From: Variovorax sp. CF079
Lineage (GTDB): Bacteria; Pseudomonadota; Gammaproteobacteria; Burkholderiales; Burkholderiaceae_C
Direction: 5' to 3'
Length of the DNA: 64,000 nt
Assembly (NCBI RefSeq): GCF_900101545.1
Contig: NZ_FMZU01000021.1
Coordinates: 1 to 64,000, forward strand
Shown here: piece by piece, positions 54,810 to 63,149 of the stretch
Numbering within the stretch: position 1 is the stretch's first letter
How the letters are laid out: every line of letters begins with the position of its first letter
Notes under the pieces: generated by a model
Told to the model about the DNA's origin: nothing
Database searches by the model: none
Seen by the model: the letters and a program-made list of their open reading frames with translations, nothing else
Program-made: the position numbers and the translations under genes

Positions 54810-56108
54810 ATGGTTCCCCATCTCGTCACCGCCCTGACCGGCCCCATCAACGAACTCGAACAACGCGTTCTCGACTCCATGCCGGCCATCGAGCGCTGGT
54901 TCCGGCTCGAATGGATGGAGCACACGCCGCCCTTCTACAGCTCGGTCGATATCCGCAATGCCGGCTTCAAGCTGGCGCCGGTCGACACCACCCTCTACCC
55001 TGGCGGCTGGAACAACCTGACCGATGACATGCTGCCGCTGGCGGTGCAGGCCGCGCAGGCCGCGATCGAGAAGATCTGCCCCGAAGCTCGCAACCTGCTG
55101 GTGATCCCGGAAAACAATGCGCGCAGCACCTTCTACCTGGCCAACGTGGCCCGGCTGGTGCGGATTTTTCATATGGCGGGGCTCAATGTGCGCGTGGGCT
55201 CGATCGATCCGGCGATCAAGTCGCCCAAGAAGATCGAGTTGCCGAACGGCGAGACCGTGTGCCTGGAGCCCGTGGTGCGCGGCAAGCGGCGCCTGGGGCT
55301 CAAGCATTTCGACCCCTGCACCATCCTGCTCAACAACGACCTCGCGGCCGGCACGCCCGGCATCCTGGAAGACCTGCACGAGCAGTACCTGCTGCCGCCG
55401 CTGCATGCCGGCTGGTCGGTACGCCGCAAGAGCAACCACTTCCACAGCTACGAGGAAGTTTCCAAGCGCTTCGGCAAGCTGTTGGGCATCGACCCCTGGC
55501 TGATCAACCCGATGTACGCGCGCGCCGGCGGCGTCGATGTCGCCGAGGGCCAGGGGATGGACGTGCTGACCAGCCACGTGGACGCGCTGCTCACCAAGAT
55601 CCGGCGCAAGTACAAGGAATACGGCATCAACGAGAAGCCCTTCGTGGTCGTCAAGGCCGACAACGGCGCCCATGGCATGGGTGTCATGACGGTGCGCGAC
55701 GTCAAGGATCTCGAGGCCCTCGGCCGCAGGCCGCGCAACAACAAGACCGGCACCGCCAGCGAAGCCCAGGAGCCGGGCGAGGTGATCGTGCAGGAGGGCG
55801 TGCTGACCAACGAGCGCGTGCACAACGGCGTCGCCGAGCCGGTGGTCTACATGATGGACCGCTACGTGGTCGGCGGCTTCTACCGGGTGCATGCCGAGCG
55901 CAGCCCCGACGAGAACCTCAACCTGCCGGGCGCGAGCTTCGTGCCCTTGGCATTTTCGGAGAGTGCGCACTTACCGCAACCGGGCGCCAAGCCCGGCGCG
56001 AGCGCCCCGAATCGCTTCTACATGTACGGCGTGATCGGACGGCTGGCCATGGTGGCGGCCAGCTACGAGCTCGAGGCGACCGATCCGGACGCCGAAATCT
56101 ACGAATGA
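54810..56108 (+). CDS. gshA: glutamate-cysteine ligase, proteobacterial type
   Basis: A 432-residue enzyme for the first step of glutathione synthesis. It belongs to the separate GshA family found in Burkholderiales and Acidithiobacillus (TIGR02049-like), unrelated in length to E. coli GshA. Seen: WMEHTPPFYSSVDIRN, VIPENNARSTFYL, FVVVKADNGAHGMGVMTV and VVYMMDRYVVGGFYRVHAERS. A TACAAT -10-like box lies at 54759-54764. The kup, small unknown and gshB genes follow on the same strand. Confidence 0.94.
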   Translation: MVPHLVTALTGPINELEQRVLDSMPAIERWFRLEWMEHTPPFYSSVDIRNAGFKLAPVDTTLYPGGWNNLTDDMLPLAVQAAQAAIEKICPEARNLLVIPENNARSTFYLANVARLVRIFHMAGLNVRVGSIDPAIKSPKKIELPNGETVCLEPVVRGKRRLGLKHFDPCTILLNNDLAAGTPGILEDLHEQYLLPPLHAGWSVRRKSNHFHSYEEVSKRFGKLLGIDPWLINPMYARAGGVDVAEGQGMDVLTSHVDALLTKIRRKYKEYGINEKPFVVVKADNGAHGMGVMTVRDVKDLEALGRRPRNNKTGTASEAQEPGEVIVQEGVLTNERVHNGVAEPVVYMMDRYVVGGFYRVHAERSPDENLNLPGASFVPLAFSESAHLPQPGAKPGASAPNRFYMYGVIGRLAMVAASYELEATDPDAEIYE

Positions 56109-56264
56109 TTTCGTAGTACGTGTTGCGGGGCCTTCCGGCGGCGGCAAAATAGCGACCCCACAGCAACGCAAACAAGAGGGCGGAAGGCGACGCGGCGGCT
56201 GCACCCAGCTGCCCAGGCGCCCGGGCGTGCAGCGTCATGCCGGACACCCTTTTTCATCGACTCC

Positions 56265-58133
56265 GTGTCCCCCACCAAATCTTCCTCTGCCGCGCTGATC
56301 CTTGCGGCCATCGGTGTCGTCTATGGCGACATCGGCACCAGCGTTCTGTATGCGGTCAAGGAGGTGTTCGGCCACGGCCACGTTCCCTTCACGGTCGAGA
56401 ACGTCTACGGCATCCTGTCGATGTTCTTCTGGACCTTGACGGTGATCGTCTCGCTCAAGTACGTGGTGCTGGTCCTGCGGGCCGACAACGAGGGCGAGGG
56501 CGGCCTGGTCGCGATGCTGGCACTGGCCTCGCAGGCGGTGGTCGACAAGCCCCGCCTGCGCCACGTGCTGCTGATGGTCGGCATCTTCGGCACCTCGCTC
56601 TTCTATGGCGACGGCGTCATCACGCCGGCCATCTCGGTGCTGTCGGCGGTCGAGGGCCTGGAGGTGGTGTCGCCGCACTTCAAGCACTACGTGATCCCGA
56701 TCACGCTGGTCGTGCTGTTCTGCCTGTTCGCGCTCCAGAAGCACGGCACCACGGGCATCGGCCGCTACTTCGGCCCGATCACGCTGGTCTGGTTCTTCGC
56801 GATCGCGCTGCTGGGCGTGTGGCAGATCCTCGCCCATCCTGAAATCCTCAAGGCCATGAGCCCGCACTATGCGCTGCGCTTCATGTGGGACAACCCCGGC
56901 ACCAGCTTCATCATCCTGGGTGCGACCGTGCTGTGCGTGACCGGTGCCGAGGCGCTCTACGCCGACCTCGGCCACTTCGGCAAGCGGCCGATCCGCGTCG
57001 CCTGGTTCTCGGTCGTGATGCCGGCGCTCACGCTCAACTACTTCGGCCAGGGCGCGCTGCTGCTGGAGAACCCGTCGGCGGTGAAGAATCCCTTCTACAT
57101 GATGGCGCCCGAATGGGCCCTGATACCGCTGGTGCTGCTCGCCACCGCCGCCACGGTGATCGCGTCGCAGGCGCTCATCACCGGCGCCTTCAGCGTCACG
57201 CGGCAGGTGATCCAGCTCGGTTACCTGCCGCGCCTGAACATCGAGCACACCAGCGTGCGCACCGCGGGGCAGATCTACATTCCCTTCGTCAACTGGGGGC
57301 TGTTCGTCGCGATCGTGCTGGCGGTGGTCATGTTCCGCTCGTCGAGCAACCTGGCCGCGGCCTACGGCATCGCCGTGACCACCGACATGCTGATCACCAC
57401 GGTGCTGACTTTCTTCGTGATCCGCTATGCCTGGAAGTACCCGTTGTGGCTGTGCATCGCCGCGACCGGCTGGTTCTTCGTGGTCGACTTCCTGTTCTTC
57501 GCCTCCAACCTGTTGAAGCTGTTCGAAGGCGGCTGGTTCCCGCTCCTGATCGGCGGGTCCATCTTCATGCTGATGCTGACCTGGAAGGAAGGCCGGCGCC
57601 TCATGGGCCAGATGCAGTTGGCCGAAGCCATCGACCTGCGCGGTTTCCTCGATTCGGTGTTCGTCAATCCGCCGGCGCGCGTCGACGGCACCGCGGTGTT
57701 CATGACCGCGGAGCCGGGCGTGGTGCCCAATGCGCTGCTGCACAACCTCAAGCACAACAAGGTGATGCACGAGCAGAACCTGTTCGTCACCGTGCGCAGC
57801 CACGAAGTGCCGTGGATTCCGATGGACAAGCGCATCGAGATGGAGCCGCTCGGGCATCACTGCTGGCAGGTGGTGGTGCACTACGGCTTCAAGAACGACG
57901 TCGACCTGCCGCGCGCGCTGGAGCATGCGCGGCTGCGCGGCTGCCAGCTCGAGCCCATGACGACCAGCTACTTTCTCTCGCGCGACGTGGTGATCCCCAC
58001 GCTCGGCAGCGGCATGGCGCCCTGGCGCGAGAAGCTCTTCGCGCAGATGCACCACAACGCGAGCGGGGCGGCGGGCTTCCTCGGGCTGCCGAACAACGCG
58101 GTGGTCGAGCTGGGCTCGAAGATCGAGATCTAG
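56265..58133 (+). CDS. kup: potassium uptake protein Kup
   Basis: A 622-residue K+/H+ symporter with about 12 hydrophobic helices in the first 440 residues and a soluble C-terminal part. It has the family opening [20 protein letters not shown], the [24 protein letters not shown] region and [22 protein letters not shown] at 56265 is used as start. It lies between the two glutathione-synthesis genes gshA and gshB. Confidence 0.96.
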   Translation: MSPTKSSSAALILAAIGVVYGDIGTSVLYAVKEVFGHGHVPFTVENVYGILSMFFWTLTVIVSLKYVVLVLRADNEGEGGLVAMLALASQAVVDKPRLRHVLLMVGIFGTSLFYGDGVITPAISVLSAVEGLEVVSPHFKHYVIPITLVVLFCLFALQKHGTTGIGRYFGPITLVWFFAIALLGVWQILAHPEILKAMSPHYALRFMWDNPGTSFIILGATVLCVTGAEALYADLGHFGKRPIRVAWFSVVMPALTLNYFGQGALLLENPSAVKNPFYMMAPEWALIPLVLLATAATVIASQALITGAFSVTRQVIQLGYLPRLNIEHTSVRTAGQIYIPFVNWGLFVAIVLAVVMFRSSSNLAAAYGIAVTTDMLITTVLTFFVIRYAWKYPLWLCIAATGWFFVVDFLFFASNLLKLFEGGWFPLLIGGSIFMLMLTWKEGRRLMGQMQLAEAIDLRGFLDSVFVNPPARVDGTAVFMTAEPGVVPNALLHNLKHNKVMHEQNLFVTVRSHEVPWIPMDKRIEMEPLGHHCWQVVVHYGFKNDVDLPRALEHARLRGCQLEPMTTSYFLSRDVVIPTLGSGMAPWREKLFAQMHHNASGAAGFLGLPNNAVVELGSKIEI

Positions 58134-58150
58134 GGCGTCGAGGTCCGTCG

Positions 58151-58315
58151 ATGCGATTCTTCAAGGACCTGAGCCTCTCGGCCATCCAGCAGCTCGGCTG
58201 CGGCAAACCCTTCGCCGGCAAGGACATCGCAGCTGCCTGCAAGATCAAGCAAGACGCACGGGCCGCTTCTGCCGAAGCCGCCCCTTCCTCATCGATCGCC
58301 GGAAAGACATCCTGA
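58151..58315 (+). CDS. 54-residue protein of unknown function
   Basis: A small protein starting MRFFKDLSLSAIQQLGCGK, with an alanine- and serine-rich tail. There is no membrane segment or known motif. It lies 17 bases after kup, and its last base is the first base of the gshB ATG (TGATG), so it is probably translated as part of the same transcript. Codon usage looks normal for the neighbourhood. I do not recognise the family. Confidence 0.55.
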   Translation: MRFFKDLSLSAIQQLGCGKPFAGKDIAAACKIKQDARAASAEAAPSSSIAGKTS

Positions 58316-59256
58316 TGCACATTCTTTTCATCGCTGACCCGCTCGAGCAGTTCAAGATCTACAAGGACACCACCTTCTCGATGATGCGAGAGGCGCAGCG
58401 CCGCGGCTACACGCTCTCGGCCTGCGAGCCGCGGCACCTGAACTGGCAGCGCGGCCGGCCGGTCACCGCCAGGGCGCGCGAGATCGTGCTGACCGGCGAG
58501 CAGGCATGGTTCCGCGAAGAGGCCGTGATCGAACGCCCGCTGCACGCCTTCGACGTGGTGCTGATGCGCAAGGACCCGCCCTTCGACGCCGAGTACATCT
58601 ACGCCACTCACCTGCTCGAACAGGGCGAGCGCGAAGGCGCGCGCGTCGTCAACCGGCCGCGCGCGCTGCGCGACCATCCCGAGAAGCTCGCGATCATGGA
58701 GTTCGCCGAGTACACGACGCCCACGCTGGTCACGCGCGATCCGGCCGCGGTGCGCGCCTTCCATGCCGAGCACCAGGACATCATCCTGAAGCCGCTCGAC
58801 GGCATGGGCGGCATGGGCATCTTCCGCGTCAAGGCCGACGGGCTGAACCTCGGCTCGATCGTCGAGACGCTCAACAAGAACGGCGCCGAAACCATCATGG
58901 TGCAGCGCTTCGTGCCCGAGATCGCGCAGGGCGACAAGCGCATCCTCGTGATCGGCGGCCAGGCCGTGCCGCACAGCCTGGCGCGCATTCCGCAGGGCAC
59001 CGAGGTGCGCGGCAACCTCGCGGCCGGCGGCAAGGGCGTGGCGCAGCCGCTGACCGACCAGGACCGGCGCATCGCCGAAGCGATCGGACCGGTGCTCAAC
59101 GAACGCGGGCTGCTCCTGATCGGGCTCGACGTGATCGGCGGCTCGCTGACCGAGATCAACGTGACCAGCCCGACCTGCTTCCAGGAAATCACCGAGCAGA
59201 CCGGCTTCGACGTGCCGGCGATGTTCATCGATGCGTTGGAGGCGTACCTCCGCTAG
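58315..59256 (+). CDS. gshB: glutathione synthase
   Basis: A 313-residue ATP-grasp enzyme that adds glycine to gamma-glutamylcysteine. It starts MHILFIADPLEQFKIYKDTT and shows MRKDPPFDAEYIYATHLLE, ILKPLDGMGGMGIFRV, GDKRILVIGGQAVPHSLARIP and INVTSPTCFQEI. Its start overlaps the preceding small gene by one base. The PTS genes that often follow gshB in Burkholderiales are absent here. Confidence 0.97.
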   Translation: MHILFIADPLEQFKIYKDTTFSMMREAQRRGYTLSACEPRHLNWQRGRPVTARAREIVLTGEQAWFREEAVIERPLHAFDVVLMRKDPPFDAEYIYATHLLEQGEREGARVVNRPRALRDHPEKLAIMEFAEYTTPTLVTRDPAAVRAFHAEHQDIILKPLDGMGGMGIFRVKADGLNLGSIVETLNKNGAETIMVQRFVPEIAQGDKRILVIGGQAVPHSLARIPQGTEVRGNLAAGGKGVAQPLTDQDRRIAEAIGPVLNERGLLLIGLDVIGGSLTEINVTSPTCFQEITEQTGFDVPAMFIDALEAYLR

Positions 59257-59310
59257 CGCCTGGCCCGGCGCGCGCACCGCCTCGGCGAAGCCCGTGCGCG
59301 GCGCCCGAAT

Positions 59311-60075
59311 TCAGCTGGCGCGCTGGCCGTCGACGAACACCGCGAGCTCGTTGGGCGCGAAGGCGGTCCAGGTCTCGTTGGTGGTCAGGGGCGCCGTCAC
59401 CACCACCGCCACCCGGTCATTCGGCGTGGTGTGCTGCGCAAAGTCGATGCTGAGGTCTTCGTCCGACAGCTCGGCCGTCACGAAAGGATGGCGCCGCTCG
59501 ATGTACCAGAGGTTCGTCGAGGCGTGGGACCAGAGCGCCTGCCCGTTCGAGAGCATGAAGTTGAAGGTGCCGTGGCGCGCGACGCGCGGCGCCAGCTCGC
59601 GCAGCGTGAGCGTCAGTTCCTCGACGCTCGGCACGTCGGCGTGCGACTTGGCCATCTCCTGCATGATCCAGCAGAAGGCGTGCTCGCTGTCGGTATTGCC
59701 CACGGGATGAAAGTTGCCGTGCAGCCGCGGCCTGAAGTCCTTCAGGTCGCCGTTGTGCGCGAACACCCAGTAGCGGCCCCACAGCTCGCGCACGAAGGGG
59801 TGGCAGTTCTGCAGGTTCACCGCGCCCTGCGTGGCCTTGCGGATGTGCGCGATGACGTTGCGGCTCTGGATCGGGTAGCGCCGGATCAGCTCGGCCACCG
59901 GCGACTCGCAGGCCGGCTGGTGGTCGACGAAATGCCTGAGGCCGCGGTCCTCGAAGAAGGCGATGCCCCAGCCGTCGGCATGGTGGTCGGTGCGCCCGCC
60001 GCGCTGCGCGAAGCCCGTGAAGCTGAATGTCACGTCGGTCGGCGTGTTGCAGTTCATTCCGAGCAGTTGGCACAT
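59311..60075 (-). CDS. class II glutamine amidotransferase (YafJ-like)
   Basis: A 254-residue protein. Cys2 is the expected N-terminal nucleophile (MCQLLGMNCN); the family's GGRTDHHADGWGIAFFED, VIAHIRKATQG and WVFAHNGDL motifs bind glutamine. It releases ammonia from glutamine, but the acceptor is unknown because no synthase domain is attached. It lies 3 bases downstream of the MFS gene on the same strand. Confidence 0.91.
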   Translation of the reverse strand: MCQLLGMNCNTPTDVTFSFTGFAQRGGRTDHHADGWGIAFFEDRGLRHFVDHQPACESPVAELIRRYPIQSRNVIAHIRKATQGAVNLQNCHPFVRELWGRYWVFAHNGDLKDFRPRLHGNFHPVGNTDSEHAFCWIMQEMAKSHADVPSVEELTLTLRELAPRVARHGTFNFMLSNGQALWSHASTNLWYIERRHPFVTAELSDEDLSIDFAQHTTPNDRVAVVVTAPLTTNETWTAFAPNELAVFVDGQRAS

Positions 60076-60078
60076 GGG

Positions 60079-61530
60079 TCAATTAGAGCGCTTTTCGCGC
60101 AACTGCCAGGCCGCGCAGATCGCCAGCGCGCAGAGGCCGGCCAGCATCGCGAACACCTCGTTGAAGGCCGCCAGCCGCGCCGGGCTGGTGGCCGTGTTGA
60201 CCAGCGAATCGCCATGCACGGCCAGCCGCCATTCGAGCACGATCGCGCACAGGCTCACGCCGGCCGCGCCGCCCAACATGCGCAGGAAGTTGATTGCGCT
60301 CGCGCCCTGCGGAATCAGCGGCTTGGCGAGCGGGCGCATCGAGCCCAGGTTGAGCGAGGGCAGGATGAAGCCCAGCCCGACGCGGCCGATGATCGCGAAG
60401 GCCACCAGCAGCCAGAGCGCGCTGTCGAGCCGCAGCAACAGCATCAGCGCGAAGGAGACGGCCAAGAGCGCGAGCCCGGTGCACACCAGGAGCCAGGTCG
60501 GATGCCGGTCCGCGAGCCGGCCGACACCGGCAATGGTGAAGGCGAGCACGATGCCGGCCGGCAGCAGGATGGTGCCGACGTGCGAAGCCGAAAGCTGCAA
60601 CCCGACCTGCATGTAGACCGGCAGCAGGTAGGTCGAGCCGAACAGCGCCGTGCCGTAGATGAAGGCGACCACGCTGCCCATCGCGAACTGCCGGTACTGG
60701 AACAGCGCCAGGTTCATCAGCGGCGTGCCGCCCGCGGCCGCGAGCCGCCGCTGCCAGCCGACGAAGGCGCCGAAGGCCACGACCGCGCCGACGAGCAGCG
60801 CCGCGGCCTGCAGCGGCGCGTCGCCGCGCAGTTCGACCAGCCCGTTCAGCAGGCACAAGGTGCCGGCGGTGCCCAGCGCGAGGCCGCCCCAGTCGAGCCC
60901 GCCGCTGCGCGCCGCCACCACGCCGCCGGGCGCCGTGGTCGGCACGAACTTGTAGGCCAGCCAGATCGAGGCGATGCAGAAAGGCACCACCATGAAGAAG
61001 ATCGAGCGCCAGCCGAACAGGTCGACCAGCACGCCGCCGATGCTGGGGCCGATGGCCGGCGCCAGCACCACGCCCATGCCGAAGATGCCGGTTGCGCGGC
61101 CCTGCTCGTGGGGCTCGAAGGCGCGCAGGATGATGATGGCCGGGATCGGCTGCACCACGCCGGCCGCCAGGCCCTCGGCGACCCGCGCGATCAGCACCAG
61201 CGGGAAGTGGTTGGCCAGCCCGCCCGCGACGCCGCCGAGCAGCAGCAGCACCATGGTGCCGACATAGGTGCGGCGGTAGCCGTAGCGCGCGAGCAGCCAG
61301 GGCGTGGTCAACATCGACACCGTCATCGCGACCATGAAGCCCGAGCTGACCCACTGCGCGCGCTCCTGGCCCAGCGCGAAGTGGTGGCTCATGCCCGGGA
61401 TCGCCACGTTGACGATGGTCGAGGACATGATCGATGCCATCACGCCCACCATCACGGAAAAGAGCAGCAGCCAGCGGTAGCGGGGCCCATAGCGGCTGCT
61501 GAGGGATTGCGGCGGGAGCGTCGAGGTCAT
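60079..61530 (-). CDS. DHA2-family MFS drug exporter
   Basis: A 483-residue membrane protein with about 14 hydrophobic helices. Typical parts are STIVNVAIPGMSHHF near the start, QWVSSGFMVAMTVSMLTTPWLLARYG and GVVLAPAIGPSIGGVLVDLFGWRSIFFM, the DHA2/EmrB-like signature. It exports toxic compounds using the proton gradient. No EmrA-type adaptor gene is near it, so it probably works alone. The amidotransferase gene follows after 3 bases. Confidence 0.9.
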   Translation of the reverse strand: MTSTLPPQSLSSRYGPRYRWLLLFSVMVGVMASIMSSTIVNVAIPGMSHHFALGQERAQWVSSGFMVAMTVSMLTTPWLLARYGYRRTYVGTMVLLLLGGVAGGLANHFPLVLIARVAEGLAAGVVQPIPAIIILRAFEPHEQGRATGIFGMGVVLAPAIGPSIGGVLVDLFGWRSIFFMVVPFCIASIWLAYKFVPTTAPGGVVAARSGGLDWGGLALGTAGTLCLLNGLVELRGDAPLQAAALLVGAVVAFGAFVGWQRRLAAAGGTPLMNLALFQYRQFAMGSVVAFIYGTALFGSTYLLPVYMQVGLQLSASHVGTILLPAGIVLAFTIAGVGRLADRHPTWLLVCTGLALLAVSFALMLLLRLDSALWLLVAFAIIGRVGLGFILPSLNLGSMRPLAKPLIPQGASAINFLRMLGGAAGVSLCAIVLEWRLAVHGDSLVNTATSPARLAAFNEVFAMLAGLCALAICAAWQLREKRSN

Positions 61531-61654
61531 CGGGGGAGGCAGCCTGTTCGGGCCGTCCTACAAGGATATCGGGGTTTGCGCGCCGGTCCTGGCGCAGAGG
61601 CAGCCTTCACAATGGTCCGGCTGTCCCGCACGAAATCCAAAAGAACACAGAGCC

Positions 61655-62950
61655 ATGGAATCCCCTACCCCCGACGACAGCGGCCCCGCCGTCGAAGCCG
61701 AAGCCGCGCCCTCGCTCGCGGCCGAGCTCCAGGCGCCCACCGTCACCCGTGCCTACCAGTGCCAGTGCGGCCGCCCCGTGTTCCTGCGCAACAGCCAGTG
61801 CCTGGCCTGCCATACGCCGCTCGGCTTCGTGATCGAAAGCCTGGGCGTGGTGCCGCTCGCGCCCGCAACGTTTGAAGGCGCCGAGCCCGACACCTTCACC
61901 GTCTTCGGCGATGCCGGGGGCAAGACTTACCGCCGCTGCGCCAACCTGATGACCCCGGCCGCCTGCAACTGGATGGTGCCCGCGCCGCGCGAAGGTGACG
62001 ACCCGGCCTTCCACACCGATGGCCTGGTGCCCGGCCTTTGTCTGTCATGCAGCGTCACGCGCACCATCCCCGACCTGTCGATCGAGAGCAATGGCGAACT
62101 GTGGCGCAAGCTCGAACTCTCCAAGCGCCGGCTGATCTCGCAACTGCTGGCGCTGGGCCTGCCGGTCGTCACGCGGCTGACCGATCCGGTGCACGGCCTG
62201 GCCTTCGACTTCCTGAGCAACATGCCGGGCGGCCCGCATGTGATGACCGGCCACGAGATGGGCCTGATCACGCTCAACGCCGAAGAGGCCGAGGACGCAG
62301 TGCGCGAGCGCATCCGTGCCGAGATGCGCGAACCCTACCGCACGCTGGTCGGCCATTTCCGCCACGAGATCGGCCACTACTACTGGGACCTGCTGGTCTT
62401 CCCGACGCCGTGGCTCGACAGCTTTCGCGAGCTCTTCGGCGACGAGCGGGCCGACTACGCGACGGCGCTGCGCAACCACTACGACAACGGCCCGCCGCCC
62501 GACTGGGCGAACCGCTACGTCACGAGCTATGCAAGCGCGCATCCATGGGAAGACTGGGCCGAAACCTGGGCCCATTACCTGCACATGGCCGACACGGCGG
62601 ACACGGCGAAGAGCTTCGGCGTCGATGCGCAGAACGTCGAAGTCACCAGCGACCTGTTCGAGCTCTCGGATCTCTGGCAGCCCGAACATCCCGGAGCGGC
62701 GAATTTCCTCGACTTCCTCAACGGCTGGGTGCGCCTCACCAATGTGCTCAACGAGCTGTCGCGCAGCATGGGCCAGCCCGACTACTACCCCTTCGTGCTG
62801 CCGCACGTGGCCGTAGGCAAGCTGCAGTTCATCCACGAGGTGATCGCCGAAGAGCGGGAGCGCGGCCGGCAGCCGCCGGCGCCCGTCAATCCTGAACCGC
62901 CGGCGCAGGAGCAGGATCAGCAGCAGTCGCAGCAACAGCGGCTGCAGTAG
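61655..62950 (+). CDS. putative zinc metallopeptidase with N-terminal zinc ribbon
   Basis: A 431-residue protein. An N-terminal zinc ribbon is seen in YQCQCGRPVF and SQCLACHTPLGF. The catalytic HEIGH is at 237-241 (H237, E238, H241), within GHFRHEIGHYYWDLLVF; the downstream HPWEDWAETWAHYLH supplies the likely third metal ligand. This fits the family of putative zinc-binding peptidases (DUF2248-like). The substrate is unknown. The end is rich in proline and glutamine. It overlaps the convergent CWC gene by 65 bases. Confidence 0.87.
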   Translation: MESPTPDDSGPAVEAEAAPSLAAELQAPTVTRAYQCQCGRPVFLRNSQCLACHTPLGFVIESLGVVPLAPATFEGAEPDTFTVFGDAGGKTYRRCANLMTPAACNWMVPAPREGDDPAFHTDGLVPGLCLSCSVTRTIPDLSIESNGELWRKLELSKRRLISQLLALGLPVVTRLTDPVHGLAFDFLSNMPGGPHVMTGHEMGLITLNAEEAEDAVRERIRAEMREPYRTLVGHFRHEIGHYYWDLLVFPTPWLDSFRELFGDERADYATALRNHYDNGPPPDWANRYVTSYASAHPWEDWAETWAHYLHMADTADTAKSFGVDAQNVEVTSDLFELSDLWQPEHPGAANFLDFLNGWVRLTNVLNELSRSMGQPDYYPFVLPHVAVGKLQFIHEVIAEERERGRQPPAPVNPEPPAQEQDQQQSQQQRLQ

Positions 62951-63149
62951 CGCAGCGCGCGCAGATGCAGGCGAGGCCGCGCATCTCTGCAGGGACGCGC
63001 GCGAGCACGGCGCGGTCGAAGTCGGTTTGCATGCACCAGCAAGGCGGCTGCACTTGGCCGGTCTCGCGCTCGATCTCCATCGCGCAGCGGTTCGCCTCGC
63101 CGCACAGAGGGCAACGCGAAGGATCGGGCCGTGCAGCTGCGGCGTTCAT
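62886..63149 (-). CDS. cysteine-rich CWC-family protein
   Basis: An 87-residue protein. It carries CPLCGEANRCAMEIERETG and QPPCWCMQTDF, the cysteine-rich CWC pattern, then LACICARC. It probably binds metal; function is unknown. ATG at 63149 overlaps the stop of the phosphofructokinase gene by 4 bases. Its 3' end (an alanine-rich tail) runs 65 bases into the convergent metallopeptidase gene. Confidence 0.82.
   Translation of the reverse strand: MNAAAARPDPSRCPLCGEANRCAMEIERETGQVQPPCWCMQTDFDRAVLARVPAEMRGLACICARCATAAAVAATAADPAPAPAVQD

Noticed and set aside
56235-58055. 606-codon minus-strand frame opposite kup
   Set aside because: Charged low-complexity translation typical of the reverse strand of a membrane-protein gene.
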